37,036 bases of DNA, from assembly GCA_030694425.1 (NCBI GenBank), contig JAUXYI010000024.1, positions 1 to 37,036 on the forward strand, read 5' to 3'. Positions within the stretch are counted from its first letter, which is position 1. Every line of letters starts with the position of its first letter. This document shows, one piece after another, positions 15,911 through 23,119 of the stretch. The translations under genes were made by a program, and so were the position numbers. The notes under the pieces were generated by a model, which had not been told where the DNA came from, searched no databases, and saw only the letters and a program-made list of their open reading frames with translations. Source of the stretch: Thermodesulfovibrionia bacterium. GTDB taxonomy: Bacteria; Nitrospirota; Thermodesulfovibrionia; UBA6902; BMS3Bbin08.

Positions 15911-17494
15911 TTATTTCTCAAATAATGCGGGGGTTGTTTTTTTTGCCAGTGCAAGCCTCTGGTCGTATCGCATATCGCCCCTGCCAAGATAGTTGAAAAG
16001 AAGCTTTGTTAACCCGGCATTCCAGTTGCCAAGAACCGTTCGAACTGTCCAACTAATATTGTAATTTAATCCTCTTGTAAGAACAAAGAAAAATACCGCC
16101 GGCTCAATAGTCCTTTTAACCACAAAAAATAATATATTAGTTAACAGCAGATGAATTGGTTTTCTATTTGCTTTAGGCTTATTTAAATACTTAACAAGAA
16201 ATCGCGGGATATATGGCGCCATGTAAAGAAGTTTATTAAAATAAGTTTTGTCTATTTTAACCATATATCTTGTGAGATAGGCATCGGGGTCAATGATGTT
16301 TTCCTTAAGCGCCCTTTCAGTAAGAAGGGTTCCGGGGAAAAAAGTCAGATGCGCCAGGGAAATTGTATACGGCTTTTTGAGTTTAACCATGCAACTAATA
16401 CTTTCCATCTCATCATCTTCTGTCTCATATGGATTATCAACTATCATTTCATAATATGGCGCCACTTTGCTTTCGGAAATTATTTCTGCTGCCTTCATAA
16501 CCGATGAGAAGCGAACTTTCCTGTTATAAATCTCAAAATTAACTCTGTCGCTTCCGCTCTGGATTCCCATGATAACCAGGCTCAGTCCCGCATCTCTAAG
16601 CATAAATAATTTTTCTTTGTCCAGCACGCCCGGAAATACACGGACCATAAAAGGCAGATTTATATGTTTCTTATATTCATCACAGAATTTCGCAATCCAC
16701 TCGCGGTCATGCGCAAAAAACCAGTCATCTTCAAAATTTATGTACAGAACATAAAGATGCTTTTTTACTGTCTTCAACTCTTCAATGCAGTTCTCAACTG
16801 ACCTCTTCCTGATTTTTTTGCCGAATACTGTCATTGTATAGGCATTAGCGCAGTATCCGCAGTAAAAAGGACAACCCCGTGTGGTTATCATCATATGACA
16901 CGTGCCGCCATACAAAGAGTAACTATGGAATAACTTTTGATTTTGAGCAAAATTATATATTTTGTTTCTATGAAAACCATAAAAATAATCAGGCAGATAT
17001 TCTATAACCGGGAGACTGTTAATATCAGCCTCCGGAACTATCTTGCTTTGTTTTATTATTTTCCCTTTATCATTCACCAAGATGTTAGGTATATCAGGTA
17101 AAACATCCCTGCCATTGTTTTTTAAATGCTCCAGTAACAAAACAACTGCCGTCTCTCCTTCTCCATTACATACATAATTAGTATATTTAATGCATTCTTC
17201 CGGTTTCAGAATTACATGCAAACCGCCCCAGATTATTGGAATGTCAAATTTTTCTTTTAAAAGACGTGTAATATTTTTTGCAGGATAAAACTCAATTGAC
17301 ATCAGCCCTATGCCGATTAAACCAGGATTGTAATCACGAATAAAATTCTCAATTACCGGATGCAGTGTGTTTTCCAGATAGCCGGGAAGAAGCAGAATCC
17401 TGACATCATGCCCATGTGCATGAGCATTTGCAGCTATATATTTAAGCCCTATAAGAGAGGCATTTGATTGTAAGGAAATCAGCAGTAGTTTCAT
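15911..17494 (-). CDS. B12-binding-domain radical SAM protein (copy 2)
   Basis: A 527-residue tandem paralogue of the gene at 14223-15806, the same length and roughly 70 percent identical by eye. The cluster motif is CPFYCGYC, at the same position as in copy 1. The neighbouring residues differ (GNSIFMNLYGKKIRGRS against ANAYTMTVFGKKIRKRS), so the two may act on different substrates or at successive steps. The C-terminal hydrophobic helices are conserved. It is the upstream gene of the pair on the minus strand, with a 104-base gap between them. No glycosyltransferase or lipid gene is adjacent to suggest the substrate. Confidence 0.85.
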   Translation of the reverse strand: MKLLLISLQSNASLIGLKYIAANAHAHGHDVRILLLPGYLENTLHPVIENFIRDYNPGLIGIGLMSIEFYPAKNITRLLKEKFDIPIIWGGLHVILKPEECIKYTNYVCNGEGETAVVLLLEHLKNNGRDVLPDIPNILVNDKGKIIKQSKIVPEADINSLPVIEYLPDYFYGFHRNKIYNFAQNQKLFHSYSLYGGTCHMMITTRGCPFYCGYCANAYTMTVFGKKIRKRSVENCIEELKTVKKHLYVLYINFEDDWFFAHDREWIAKFCDEYKKHINLPFMVRVFPGVLDKEKLFMLRDAGLSLVIMGIQSGSDRVNFEIYNRKVRFSSVMKAAEIISESKVAPYYEMIVDNPYETEDDEMESISCMVKLKKPYTISLAHLTFFPGTLLTERALKENIIDPDAYLTRYMVKIDKTYFNKLLYMAPYIPRFLVKYLNKPKANRKPIHLLLTNILFFVVKRTIEPAVFFFVLTRGLNYNISWTVRTVLGNWNAGLTKLLFNYLGRGDMRYDQRLALAKKTTPALFEK

Positions 17495-17543
17495 TAAAAT
17501 TATTCTAATGAGTTAAATTTATAATAAAAAATTCTTCTTGAAA

Positions 17544-18416
17544 TCATAGTGTAATATCCTCTGCAATGCCTGACTTTTCTTTAAGCATTATGCCAACCTT
17601 TTGCCAATCCACTTTATTTGCAACTCCTGCCTCATCTATAAGCCTTTTTGTTTCTGTAATCATATCTTTAATCTTTCCATAAATATCTGCATGGACCTCA
17701 AGGAACACCCTTCCCTCTCCTGAAATCGCAACCTTGATAGGATTATATATTATTTCTCCAGTGGTGTTTATTTCAACATCCTGAAAAAATTTTTCCATAT
17801 TTCCGGACATAACCCTGATACATCCGTGGCTCCTAAATTGATAAACAGTGGTCGGCCAGATGGTCTCGTGTATTACAACCCTCGGGATTGAGGTATCTAT
17901 CGCATACCCTCCCAGCGGATTATCAGGACCAGGCGGAACAACGGTCTTAACAGGTTTGCCTTCCATCATCATCTCCCACTGCATGGATTCAGGCACATGC
18001 CATGTGGGATTTTTCCGCTTGCCTATAATCGTAAATTTCTCAACAGGCGTCCTCCATCGTGTTATCCCTTTCCATGAGGGCATTCCAAGCCCTACCGGAA
18101 ATGCGCTTTTAAGCTTGCCTTCTTTAAAAAAATAAAGCATCCTGTCAGGAATATTAATTATTATACCGTCGTCAACCGCCTTTGGAATTATCTTCCGTGT
18201 GTTTACTTTGAGTTCCTGCTCTATCCGGAGATTTTTTTTAATATCTATGTTGTTGTCTTTGATTATATTTTTCTTGTTAACGCCCAGCTTTGCACTGATA
18301 AGTTCAATGCTGTCGCCTTTGACAATGCGATAAAGGGTATCTCCGCCGATAACCATATCAGCCGCATAAACAGAAGGGATAAAAATCAAAAGTAAAAGCA
18401 CAAACAATTTTTTCAT
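17544..18416 (-). CDS. LysM and L,D-transpeptidase (YkuD) domain protein
   Basis: A peptidoglycan cross-linking or lipoprotein-anchoring enzyme of the cell envelope. A signal peptide (MKKLFVLLLLIFIPSVYA) is followed by a LysM module (about residues 26-72: TLYRIVKGDSIELISAKLG). The YkuD catalytic domain begins at IIINIPDRMLYFFKEGKL and carries the catalytic segment RSHGCIRV, with His at about 197 and Cys at about 199. ATG at 18416 gives 290 residues. A TTG six bases further upstream has better spacing from AGGGAG and would add two residues. The gene is divergent from the rrf2-like gene, with about 150 bases between them. The extended loop between the fold start and the active site is typical of ErfK/YcfS-type enzymes. 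Confidence 0.92.
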   Translation of the reverse strand: MKKLFVLLLLIFIPSVYAADMVIGGDTLYRIVKGDSIELISAKLGVNKKNIIKDNNIDIKKNLRIEQELKVNTRKIIPKAVDDGIIINIPDRMLYFFKEGKLKSAFPVGLGMPSWKGITRWRTPVEKFTIIGKRKNPTWHVPESMQWEMMMEGKPVKTVVPPGPDNPLGGYAIDTSIPRVVIHETIWPTTVYQFRSHGCIRVMSGNMEKFFQDVEINTTGEIIYNPIKVAISGEGRVFLEVHADIYGKIKDMITETKRLIDEAGVANKVDWQKVGIMLKEKSGIAEDITL

Positions 18417-18526
18417 AATCAAAAATGAATCTCCCTATGGAATATCAATCTATTTAACCCCTTAAGAATCTAAAGCTTACATCATTATTTCATCCCCTGA
18501 CAAGAAAATTTTAAGGAGACAAAAAA

Positions 18527-18559
18527 ATACTTGACAAATTTAGTAAACTATTATATTTT
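18527..18559 (+). promoter_or_regulatory. IscR type 1-like operator overlapping the promoter of the Fe-S operon
   Basis: Positions 18527-18551 form an imperfect palindrome (left half ATACTTGAC, centre AAATTT, right half AGTAAACTAT). By my comparison it agrees with the E. coli IscR type 1 consensus, as I remember it, at 23 of 25 positions. The two mismatches are A for T after GAC and A for C after AGT. It contains TTGACA (18531-18536) as a -35 box; TATTTT at 18554-18559, 17 bases on, can be the -10. A bound repressor would cover the -35 and spacer. Transcription would then start at about the A of the rrf2 ATG (18566), implying a nearly leaderless mRNA. Confidence 0.65.
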
Positions 18560-18565
18560 ATTTTT

Positions 18566-18991
18566 ATGCTCAGACTATCTACAAAAGGACAATACGGCGT
18601 AAGGGCAATGTTTGAACTGGCAAAAAACTATAAACAGGGCCATTTAACCATAAAAGAAATTGCAAGGAGGCAGAGTGTGTCGGTTGCGTATCTGGAGCAA
18701 CTGCTCAACAAACTCCGCAGGGCAAGCCTCATAAAAAGCCTCAAAGGACCCGGCGGCGGATATGTACTAAGCAAAAAACCAGAGGAAATCAGCATAGGCA
18801 TGATCTTGAACGCCCTTGAAGGTCCTATTGCTATTACACAATGCCTCGGCCCGTCTGCTAAGGGATGTAAACGGATAGAAGGCTGTGTGGCAAGGCTTTT
18901 ATGGAAATCACTCGGTGAAGAAATAGAAAACTTCCTTGAGACAATAAACCTCAGGGCATTACTAAAAGAAGAAGCAAAAATAAAGAGGTAA
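18566..18991 (+). CDS. iscR: Rrf2-family Fe-S cluster regulator (IscR-like)
   Basis: A 141-residue winged-helix regulator. MLRLSTKGQYGVRAMFELA is the standard family start, and the helix-turn-helix spans about residues 28-52. The wing GPGGGYVLSK is at 61-70. The cluster cysteines are C93, C101 and C107, spaced CX7CX5C; E. coli IscR uses CX5CX5C plus a His that is not matched here. It heads an operon with a TusA-like, a NifS-like and an IscU-like gene and has an IscR type 1-like site in its own promoter, so autorepression by the [2Fe-2S] form is likely (inference). The gene name is by function and context; it could equally be a NifS-linked Rrf2 of another subfamily. Confidence 0.88.
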   Translation: MLRLSTKGQYGVRAMFELAKNYKQGHLTIKEIARRQSVSVAYLEQLLNKLRRASLIKSLKGPGGGYVLSKKPEEISIGMILNALEGPIAITQCLGPSAKGCKRIEGCVARLLWKSLGEEIENFLETINLRALLKEEAKIKR

Positions 18992-18995
18992 GATA

Positions 18996-19319
18996 GTGCA
19001 GATTCCTGAAGTTTCTTCTAAAGTGCAAAATAATATTCAACTCATGTTCATTGACAAGCCCATAGAGGCTGATGCAACAACAGATATAATTTACATGATG
19101 TGTCCGATGCATCTGCTTATTATTGACCAAAAAACAAAAGAGCTGAAAGTAGGGCAGATTCTCGCAGTCCTTACTGATTATGACGGAGCGCTTGAAGATA
19201 TCCCTGCATGGTGCATTAAAACAGGAAATGAATTCCTCGGTGTTTATGAAGCCGAGGACCATTACAAATTTTATGTAAGGAAACTTATAGAAAAAAGTTG
19301 TATATATAAGGAGACATAA
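18996..19319 (+). CDS. TusA/SirA-like sulfur carrier protein
   Basis: A 107-residue protein from GTG 18996, with AAGAGG about 7 bases upstream. Residues 25-100 match the TusA fold pattern: YMMCPMHLL with the carrier cysteine at C36, then LKVGQILAVLTDYDGALEDIPAWC, then YKFYVRKL at the end. TusA proteins pass persulfide sulfur received from a cysteine desulfurase. The second proline of the usual CPxP is His here (CPMH), and an N-terminal extension of about 20 residues is present. It sits directly upstream of the NifS-like gene (adjacent stop and start), so a role as its sulfur acceptor is plausible but inferred. Confidence 0.72.
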   Translation: MQIPEVSSKVQNNIQLMFIDKPIEADATTDIIYMMCPMHLLIIDQKTKELKVGQILAVLTDYDGALEDIPAWCIKTGNEFLGVYEAEDHYKFYVRKLIEKSCIYKET

Positions 19320-20516
19320 ATGAAAGAAATATATATGGACCATGTAGCAACAAATCCGCTTCACCCGGAGGCGCTGGAAGCAATGCTTCCATACTTCAAG
19401 GAACATTTTGGAAACCCGTTAAGCCTATATGAGCCTGGCATAAAGGCAAGAGAGGCTATTGAAAATGCGAGGGCAAGCACCGCATCTTTAATAAATGCAA
19501 AAGCAAATGAAATAATCTTCACATCAAGCGGTGCAGAGTCTAATAATTTTGCCCTTAAAGGCATTGCATTTGCCAATCAGAACAAGGGGAAACATATCAT
19601 TATTTCAAAGATTGAGCATCACTCTATTCTTAATTCAGCGCGTTTTCTTGAAAAGTCGGGGTTTGCAGTTACTTATCTGCCGGTTGACAAGTATGGTGTT
19701 ATTGACCCTGCAATTGTTGAAAAGGCAATTACAAAAGAAACAATTTTAATATCTATTATCCATGCAAGCCCTGAGATTGGAACCATAGAGCCGATAGCTG
19801 AGATTGGAAAGATAGCAAGACAAAAAGGCATAATTTTTCACACAGATGCTGTAGCATCCGTCGGCAATATCCCTGTTGATATTCAGCCGCTTAATGCTGA
19901 CCTGCTGTCTTTTGCTGCACATCAGTTCTACGGGCCCAAAGGCGCCGGAGCGCTTTATCTCAGAGAAGGAACAAGAATAGTTCCCTTGATTTACGGTGGA
20001 ATACAGGAAGGAGGCAGAAGGGCAGGAACTGAAAATGTCCCTGCAATTGTCGGCATGGGCAAGGCTGCAGAACTCGCTAAGAGAGATTTGCAAAAACGCA
20101 TAAATCATGTTAAGTCATTGAGGGACAAATTGATAAGTAATGCGCTGAAAGTAGAGAAGGTCTATCTTACAGGACATCCTGAGCAGAGACTGCCCGGACA
20201 TGCAAGCTTTGTAGTTGAGTACATTGAAGGCGAAGCCATGCTTTTACTCCTTGCAGGAAAAGGAATCTATGCAGCAAGCGGCTCTGCCTGCAGTTCCAAG
20301 GCATTAAAAGCCTCTCCTGTTTTGATTTCCATCGGAACGCCTGCGCATCTTGCGCAAGGTTCTGTTGTCTTTACGCTTAGCGAAGGAACAACAGAGGAAG
20401 AAATAAACTACTTTAATGAAGTTTTCCCTCAAATTATAAATCAACTGAGAAAAATCTCTCCTTTTGCAAAAGGATGGGGAGACATGGAGGATAAAACATG
20501 TACACCAAGGAAGTAA
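19320..20516 (+). CDS. nifS: NifS/IscS-like cysteine desulfurase homologue lacking the PLP lysine
   Basis: A 398-residue aminotransferase class V protein. It keeps the overall NifS layout and the sulfur-accepting cysteine (ASGSACSS, C324), the PLP-stacking His (IEHHSIL, H100) and the PLP Asp (HTDAV, D176). The motif normally reading SxHKxYGPKG reads AAHQFYGPKG, so the Schiff-base Lys is Gln (Q202; codon CAG at about 19923-19925). Other usually fixed residues also differ: DHVATNP in place of DNAATTP, ASPE in place of NNE before IGT, AVAS in place of AVQS, and SVVFTL in place of SxRFSL. The many coordinated changes and the intact frame suggest a diverged family, not decay. It may have no classical desulfurase activity or may work as a sulfur-handling partner of the TusA-like and IscU-like neighbours. 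Start ATG; GGAGA lies upstream. Confidence 0.88.
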   Translation: MKEIYMDHVATNPLHPEALEAMLPYFKEHFGNPLSLYEPGIKAREAIENARASTASLINAKANEIIFTSSGAESNNFALKGIAFANQNKGKHIIISKIEHHSILNSARFLEKSGFAVTYLPVDKYGVIDPAIVEKAITKETILISIIHASPEIGTIEPIAEIGKIARQKGIIFHTDAVASVGNIPVDIQPLNADLLSFAAHQFYGPKGAGALYLREGTRIVPLIYGGIQEGGRRAGTENVPAIVGMGKAAELAKRDLQKRINHVKSLRDKLISNALKVEKVYLTGHPEQRLPGHASFVVEYIEGEAMLLLLAGKGIYAASGSACSSKALKASPVLISIGTPAHLAQGSVVFTLSEGTTEEEINYFNEVFPQIINQLRKISPFAKGWGDMEDKTCTPRK

Positions 20517-20869
20517 TGGACCATTTTTCAAACCCGCGGAATGTCGGCGAGATGCCTGATGCCGACGGAATAGGCACTGAAGGCAACCCTGTATGCGGTG
20601 ATGTCATGAAGCTATTCATAAAAGTTACGGACAACAAAATAGTTGATGCCAAATTTCAGACCTTTGGCTGCGGCGCTGCAATAGCAGTATCAAGCATGGT
20701 TACAGAAATGGTTAAAGGCAAAACACTTGATGAAGCGCTTTCAATATCAAAAGAAACAGTTGCCAATGCGCTTGGGGGCTTGCCTCCGCAGAAAATGCAC
20801 TGCTCTAATTTAGGCGCAGACGCCCTTCGCAAGGCCATAGAAGATTACAAAAATAAGCAGCAGAAATAA
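20498..20869 (+). CDS. iscU: IscU/NifU-like Fe-S cluster scaffold
   Basis: A 123-residue scaffold on which [2Fe-2S] and [4Fe-4S] clusters are assembled before transfer to apo-proteins. MYTKEVMDHFSNPRNVGEM is the family start. The three ligand cysteines occur in GNPVCGD (C33), FGCGAAIA (about C58) and MHCSNL (about C102). Asp follows the first Cys as usual. It overlaps the NifS-like gene by 19 bases, so the two are translationally coupled. It is the N-terminal IscU domain only, without the NifU middle and C-terminal domains. All scaffold residues look intact, in contrast to the altered desulfurase upstream. Confidence 0.94.
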   Translation: MYTKEVMDHFSNPRNVGEMPDADGIGTEGNPVCGDVMKLFIKVTDNKIVDAKFQTFGCGAAIAVSSMVTEMVKGKTLDEALSISKETVANALGGLPPQKMHCSNLGADALRKAIEDYKNKQQK

Positions 20870-20890
20870 ATATTTTGCGGCTAAATTAAC

Positions 20891-21733
20891 ATGAAATCAC
20901 TCACACTCGGTTACTCGCCCTGCCCTAATGACACCTTTATCTTCTACGCCCTCGTTCATGACAAAATAGATACAAAAAATCTTAAATTCAAGGAAACCCT
21001 GTTTGATGTCGAAACCCTGAATCAAAAGGCGCTTAATACTGAACTTGATTTGACGAAAATCTCCTATCATGCATTCGGACATATGCGTAAAAATTACTGC
21101 CTGCTCAAAGCAGGAGGAGCGCTTGGCAAAGACTGCGGTCCGCTTGTAATAGCAAAAAATGAATATACGATGGAAGAACTGCGGGGCAAAAAAATCGCTA
21201 TTCCTGGAAAGTTAACCACAGCCTATCTCCTTTTACATCTCTATAATCCAGACTTCAGACTCCAGACATCAGACTTACTTGAAATGCCTTTTGATAAAAT
21301 TATTGATGCAGTGGCAAAAGAAGAAGTTGATGCTGGACTGATAATCCATGAAAGCAGGTTCACCTATCCTTCCTATGGATTAAAACAGATTATAGACCTC
21401 GGCGAATGGTGGGAAAAACAAACAGGTCTTCCTATCCCCCTCGGCGGCATAATCGCAAAACGTTCCCTCGGTGAGGGCTTGAATAAAAAAATTAATAAAA
21501 CCATTAAAGCAAGCATTGAATATGCTTTCAGCAACCGGGCTGAACCAATGGATTACATAAAAAAACATTCACAGGAGCTTTCTGATGATGTTATTAATCA
21601 GCATATAAACCTCTATGTAAATGATTATTCCCTTGATGTGGGTCAGGACGGAGAAAAGGCGGTAAATGAACTTCTTTCAAGAGCAGAAGAAGCAGGGATT
21701 ATTCCCAAGGTAAAACAAGAGATTTTTATGTGA
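20891..21733 (+). CDS. mqnD: 1,4-dihydroxy-6-naphthoate synthase (menaquinone, futalosine pathway)
   Basis: MqnD converts cyclic dehypoxanthine futalosine to 1,4-dihydroxy-6-naphthoate. The 280 residues begin with LGYSPCPNDTFIFYAL, the MqnD signature, with a periplasmic-binding-protein-like fold. DLTKISYHAF near residue 54, GPLVIAKNEY near residue 85 and DAGLIIHESRFTY near residue 145 are typical. GEWWEKQTGLPIPLGGIIAKR follows. A word repeat, CAGACTTCAGACTCCAGACA and flanks (21248-21280), is read in frame as RLQTSD in the middle of the protein. The start codon is ATG 21 bases after iscU, so it may belong to the same transcript. Its last 50 bases recur downstream of the AbrB/PIN pair. Confidence 0.92.
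   Translation: MKSLTLGYSPCPNDTFIFYALVHDKIDTKNLKFKETLFDVETLNQKALNTELDLTKISYHAFGHMRKNYCLLKAGGALGKDCGPLVIAKNEYTMEELRGKKIAIPGKLTTAYLLLHLYNPDFRLQTSDLLEMPFDKIIDAVAKEEVDAGLIIHESRFTYPSYGLKQIIDLGEWWEKQTGLPIPLGGIIAKRSLGEGLNKKINKTIKASIEYAFSNRAEPMDYIKKHSQELSDDVINQHINLYVNDYSLDVGQDGEKAVNELLSRAEEAGIIPKVKQEIFM
21248..21280. repeat. in-frame word repeat within mqnD
   Basis: CCAGACTTCAGACTCCAGAC continuing to ATCAGACTTA is a run of CAGACT-type words of period 7-8, read in frame. The same words occur in reverse (GTCTGAAGTCTGAAGTC) in nnr at about 26951-26967. Confidence 0.6.
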
Positions 21734-21736
21734 AAA
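21681..21736 (+). repeat. mqnD 3'-end direct repeat, left copy
   Basis: The last codons and stop of mqnD (from GAGCAGAAGAAGCAGGGATT). They align without gaps to 22481-22536, exactly 800 bases downstream, with about 47 of 56 identities. The two copies bracket the AbrB/PIN module. Confidence 0.8.
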
Positions 21737-21820
21737 TTTTGCCTTATTTTCTCTTGACAAATATCTTATTTTGAGCTACTCTTATAATTAGTAGGATAAA
21801 AATAACAGGTAGGAGGAATT

Positions 21821-22084
21821 ATGCAAGCAGTAAAAGTATTACCTAAAGGACAGATAACACTTCCCAAAAAAGTGCGGAAGAAACTTGGTATAAAAGAAGG
21901 GGATTCCCTTGTCCTTGAAGAAGAAAAAGACAAGATAGTCTTAAAAAAAGGTAAAACTATATTTGATTATATAGGCGTTTTACCTAATCTCGGCATGAGC
22001 ATAGAGGAGATGAGAGAAAAAGCGATTGAGGAGGTTGCTAAAGAACGTGCTGAAAGCATTCATAGATACAAGCGTAATACTTAG
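21821..22084 (+). CDS. AbrB/MazE-like antitoxin
   Basis: An 87-residue protein. The swapped-hairpin AbrB domain (residues 1-45) reads VKVLPKGQITLPKKVRKKLGIKEGDSLVLEE, followed by a short C-terminal tail that should bind the toxin. AGGAGG sits 6 bases before the ATG. Upstream, TTGACA (21754-21759) and TATAAT (21783-21788) are both perfect hexamers but 23 bases apart, so the promoter is uncertain; TACTCT at 21777 would give normal spacing. It overlaps the PIN toxin gene. The pair lies between two copies of the mqnD 3' end. Confidence 0.82.
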   Translation: MQAVKVLPKGQITLPKKVRKKLGIKEGDSLVLEEEKDKIVLKKGKTIFDYIGVLPNLGMSIEEMREKAIEEVAKERAESIHRYKRNT

Positions 22085-22457
22085 ACTATTAGTAAAAGAC
22101 GACGATATTAAAAGAAAGGCTGTTGAAAAATTACTTAAAGGAGCAAAAGACAAAGGCATAACCTTATATCTTTTGCCTGTCGCAATTATGGAAACAGTCT
22201 TCGTTTTGGAAAAGGTTTATAAAATTGAAAAAAAGAAAATTAAAGAATTGTTAATGGCAATTTTAAATACACCAGAAATAAAAAATGAAATGGAAGATGT
22301 ATTCAGAAAGGCTCTTGAAGTCTATGAAAGCAAAAACGTAAAGTTCGCTGATGCAGTAATGGGATACTGGGGTTTGGAGAAAGGTTTTTCTATTGTCTAT
22401 ACTTATGATGAAAAGGATTTCAAGAGGATAGAAGGACTTGAGGTAAAAAAACCATAG
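22047..22457 (+). CDS. PIN-domain toxin (VapC-like RNase)
   Basis: A 136-residue PIN-domain protein, probably a magnesium-dependent RNase. GTG at 22047 is chosen as start because the domain begins directly after it (MLKAFIDTSVILRLL). GAGGAGG (22028-22034) lies 12 bases upstream. A TTG at 22026 would add seven residues. The acidic active-site set is visible: Asp in FIDTS, Glu in AIMETVFVLE, Asp in FADAVMGY and Asp in YDEKDF. The coding region overlaps the end of the AbrB antitoxin by 38 bases in another frame. Confidence 0.82.
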   Translation: MLKAFIDTSVILRLLVKDDDIKRKAVEKLLKGAKDKGITLYLLPVAIMETVFVLEKVYKIEKKKIKELLMAILNTPEIKNEMEDVFRKALEVYESKNVKFADAVMGYWGLEKGFSIVYTYDEKDFKRIEGLEVKKP

Positions 22458-22480
22458 TGGATACCGCCTCATTTTTTTAA

Positions 22481-22536
22481 GAGGAGAAGATGCAGGGATT
22501 ATACCGAAGGTAAAATAAGAGATTTTCGTCTAAAAA
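22481..22536 (+). repeat. mqnD 3'-end direct repeat, right copy
   Basis: Second copy of the mqnD tail. In the matching frame it reads GEDAGIIPKVK then stop, against AEEAGIIPKVKQEIFM in mqnD. The sequence is diverged but keeps the protein pattern, as expected if an inserted segment displaced or replaced the original gene end. Confidence 0.78.
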
Positions 22537-22542
22537 AGCTGA

Positions 22543-23034
22543 TTAGGTTTTTTTGAAAAACTTTTTAAGCTTGCTGTAAGTCTTCATTAAATGCTCCGGC
22601 ATTACCCTTATTTCTGAGATAATCGGCATACTGTCTGTGTCACCTGTCCATCTTGGAACAATATGAATATGCATATGCTGCTCCATGCCCGCGCCAGCGA
22701 CTTTGCCAAAATTCAATCCTATATTAAACCCATCAGGCCTGAGGGCTTTCCTTAATATTGCAACTGATTTATCTACGGCCTTTATCAAATCAAAAAGCAT
22801 TTTATCAGAAAGACCATCAAAAGCAGGAGCGTGAAAATACGGGACAACCAGCAGATGACCGCTGTTATACGGATAGCGGTTCATGATAACAAAACAGTAT
22901 TTGCCCCTGTATAATATTAAATTCTTCTTGTCATTACTTTTATTTGCCTTTGAAATATCACAGAATAAACATGTCTTATTTTTGTTTTCAGAGAGAATGT
23001 ACTCCATCCTCCACGGCGCCCATAGTCTTTTCAT
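22543..23034 (-). CDS. HIT-family nucleotide phosphorylase/hydrolase
   Basis: A 163-residue histidine-triad protein. The triad is HMHIHIVPRW (H120, H122, H124). The N-terminus MKRLWAPWRMEYI and the CLFCDI pair (C22, C25) mark the branch often annotated as Ap4A phosphorylase or HIT-like hydrolase; the cysteines probably bind zinc with downstream His residues. It would act on dinucleoside polyphosphates or AMP conjugates. It lies just downstream of the uracil-DNA glycosylase gene on the same strand, separated by an AT-rich inverted repeat. Family sure, substrate not. Confidence 0.9.
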   Translation of the reverse strand: MKRLWAPWRMEYILSENKNKTCLFCDISKANKSNDKKNLILYRGKYCFVIMNRYPYNSGHLLVVPYFHAPAFDGLSDKMLFDLIKAVDKSVAILRKALRPDGFNIGLNFGKVAGAGMEQHMHIHIVPRWTGDTDSMPIISEIRVMPEHLMKTYSKLKKFFKKT

Positions 23035-23047
23035 ATAACCCCCTAAT

Positions 23048-23119
23048 AAAAATCAAAAATTAAAATTCAAAATGTATCCCGACTATTCGGGATGATTTTT
23101 GATATTTTATTTTTGATTT
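23048..23119. repeat. AT-rich inverted-repeat element with ATCCCGA-CTAT-TCGGGAT core
   Basis: Arms built of AAAATCAAAAATTAAAAT words flank a perfect 7-base stem, ATCCCGA (loop CTAT) TCGGGAT, at about 23076-23093. The element overlaps the 3' end of the uracil-DNA glycosylase gene and supplies its last codons (NQK and stop). A nearly identical copy lies at 25686-25757. Confidence 0.8.

Noticed and set aside
21754-21788. TTGACA/TATAAT promoter of the AbrB gene as a firm feature
   Set aside because: The hexamers are 23 bases apart, too long for a standard sigma-70 promoter. It is mentioned only in the gene entry.
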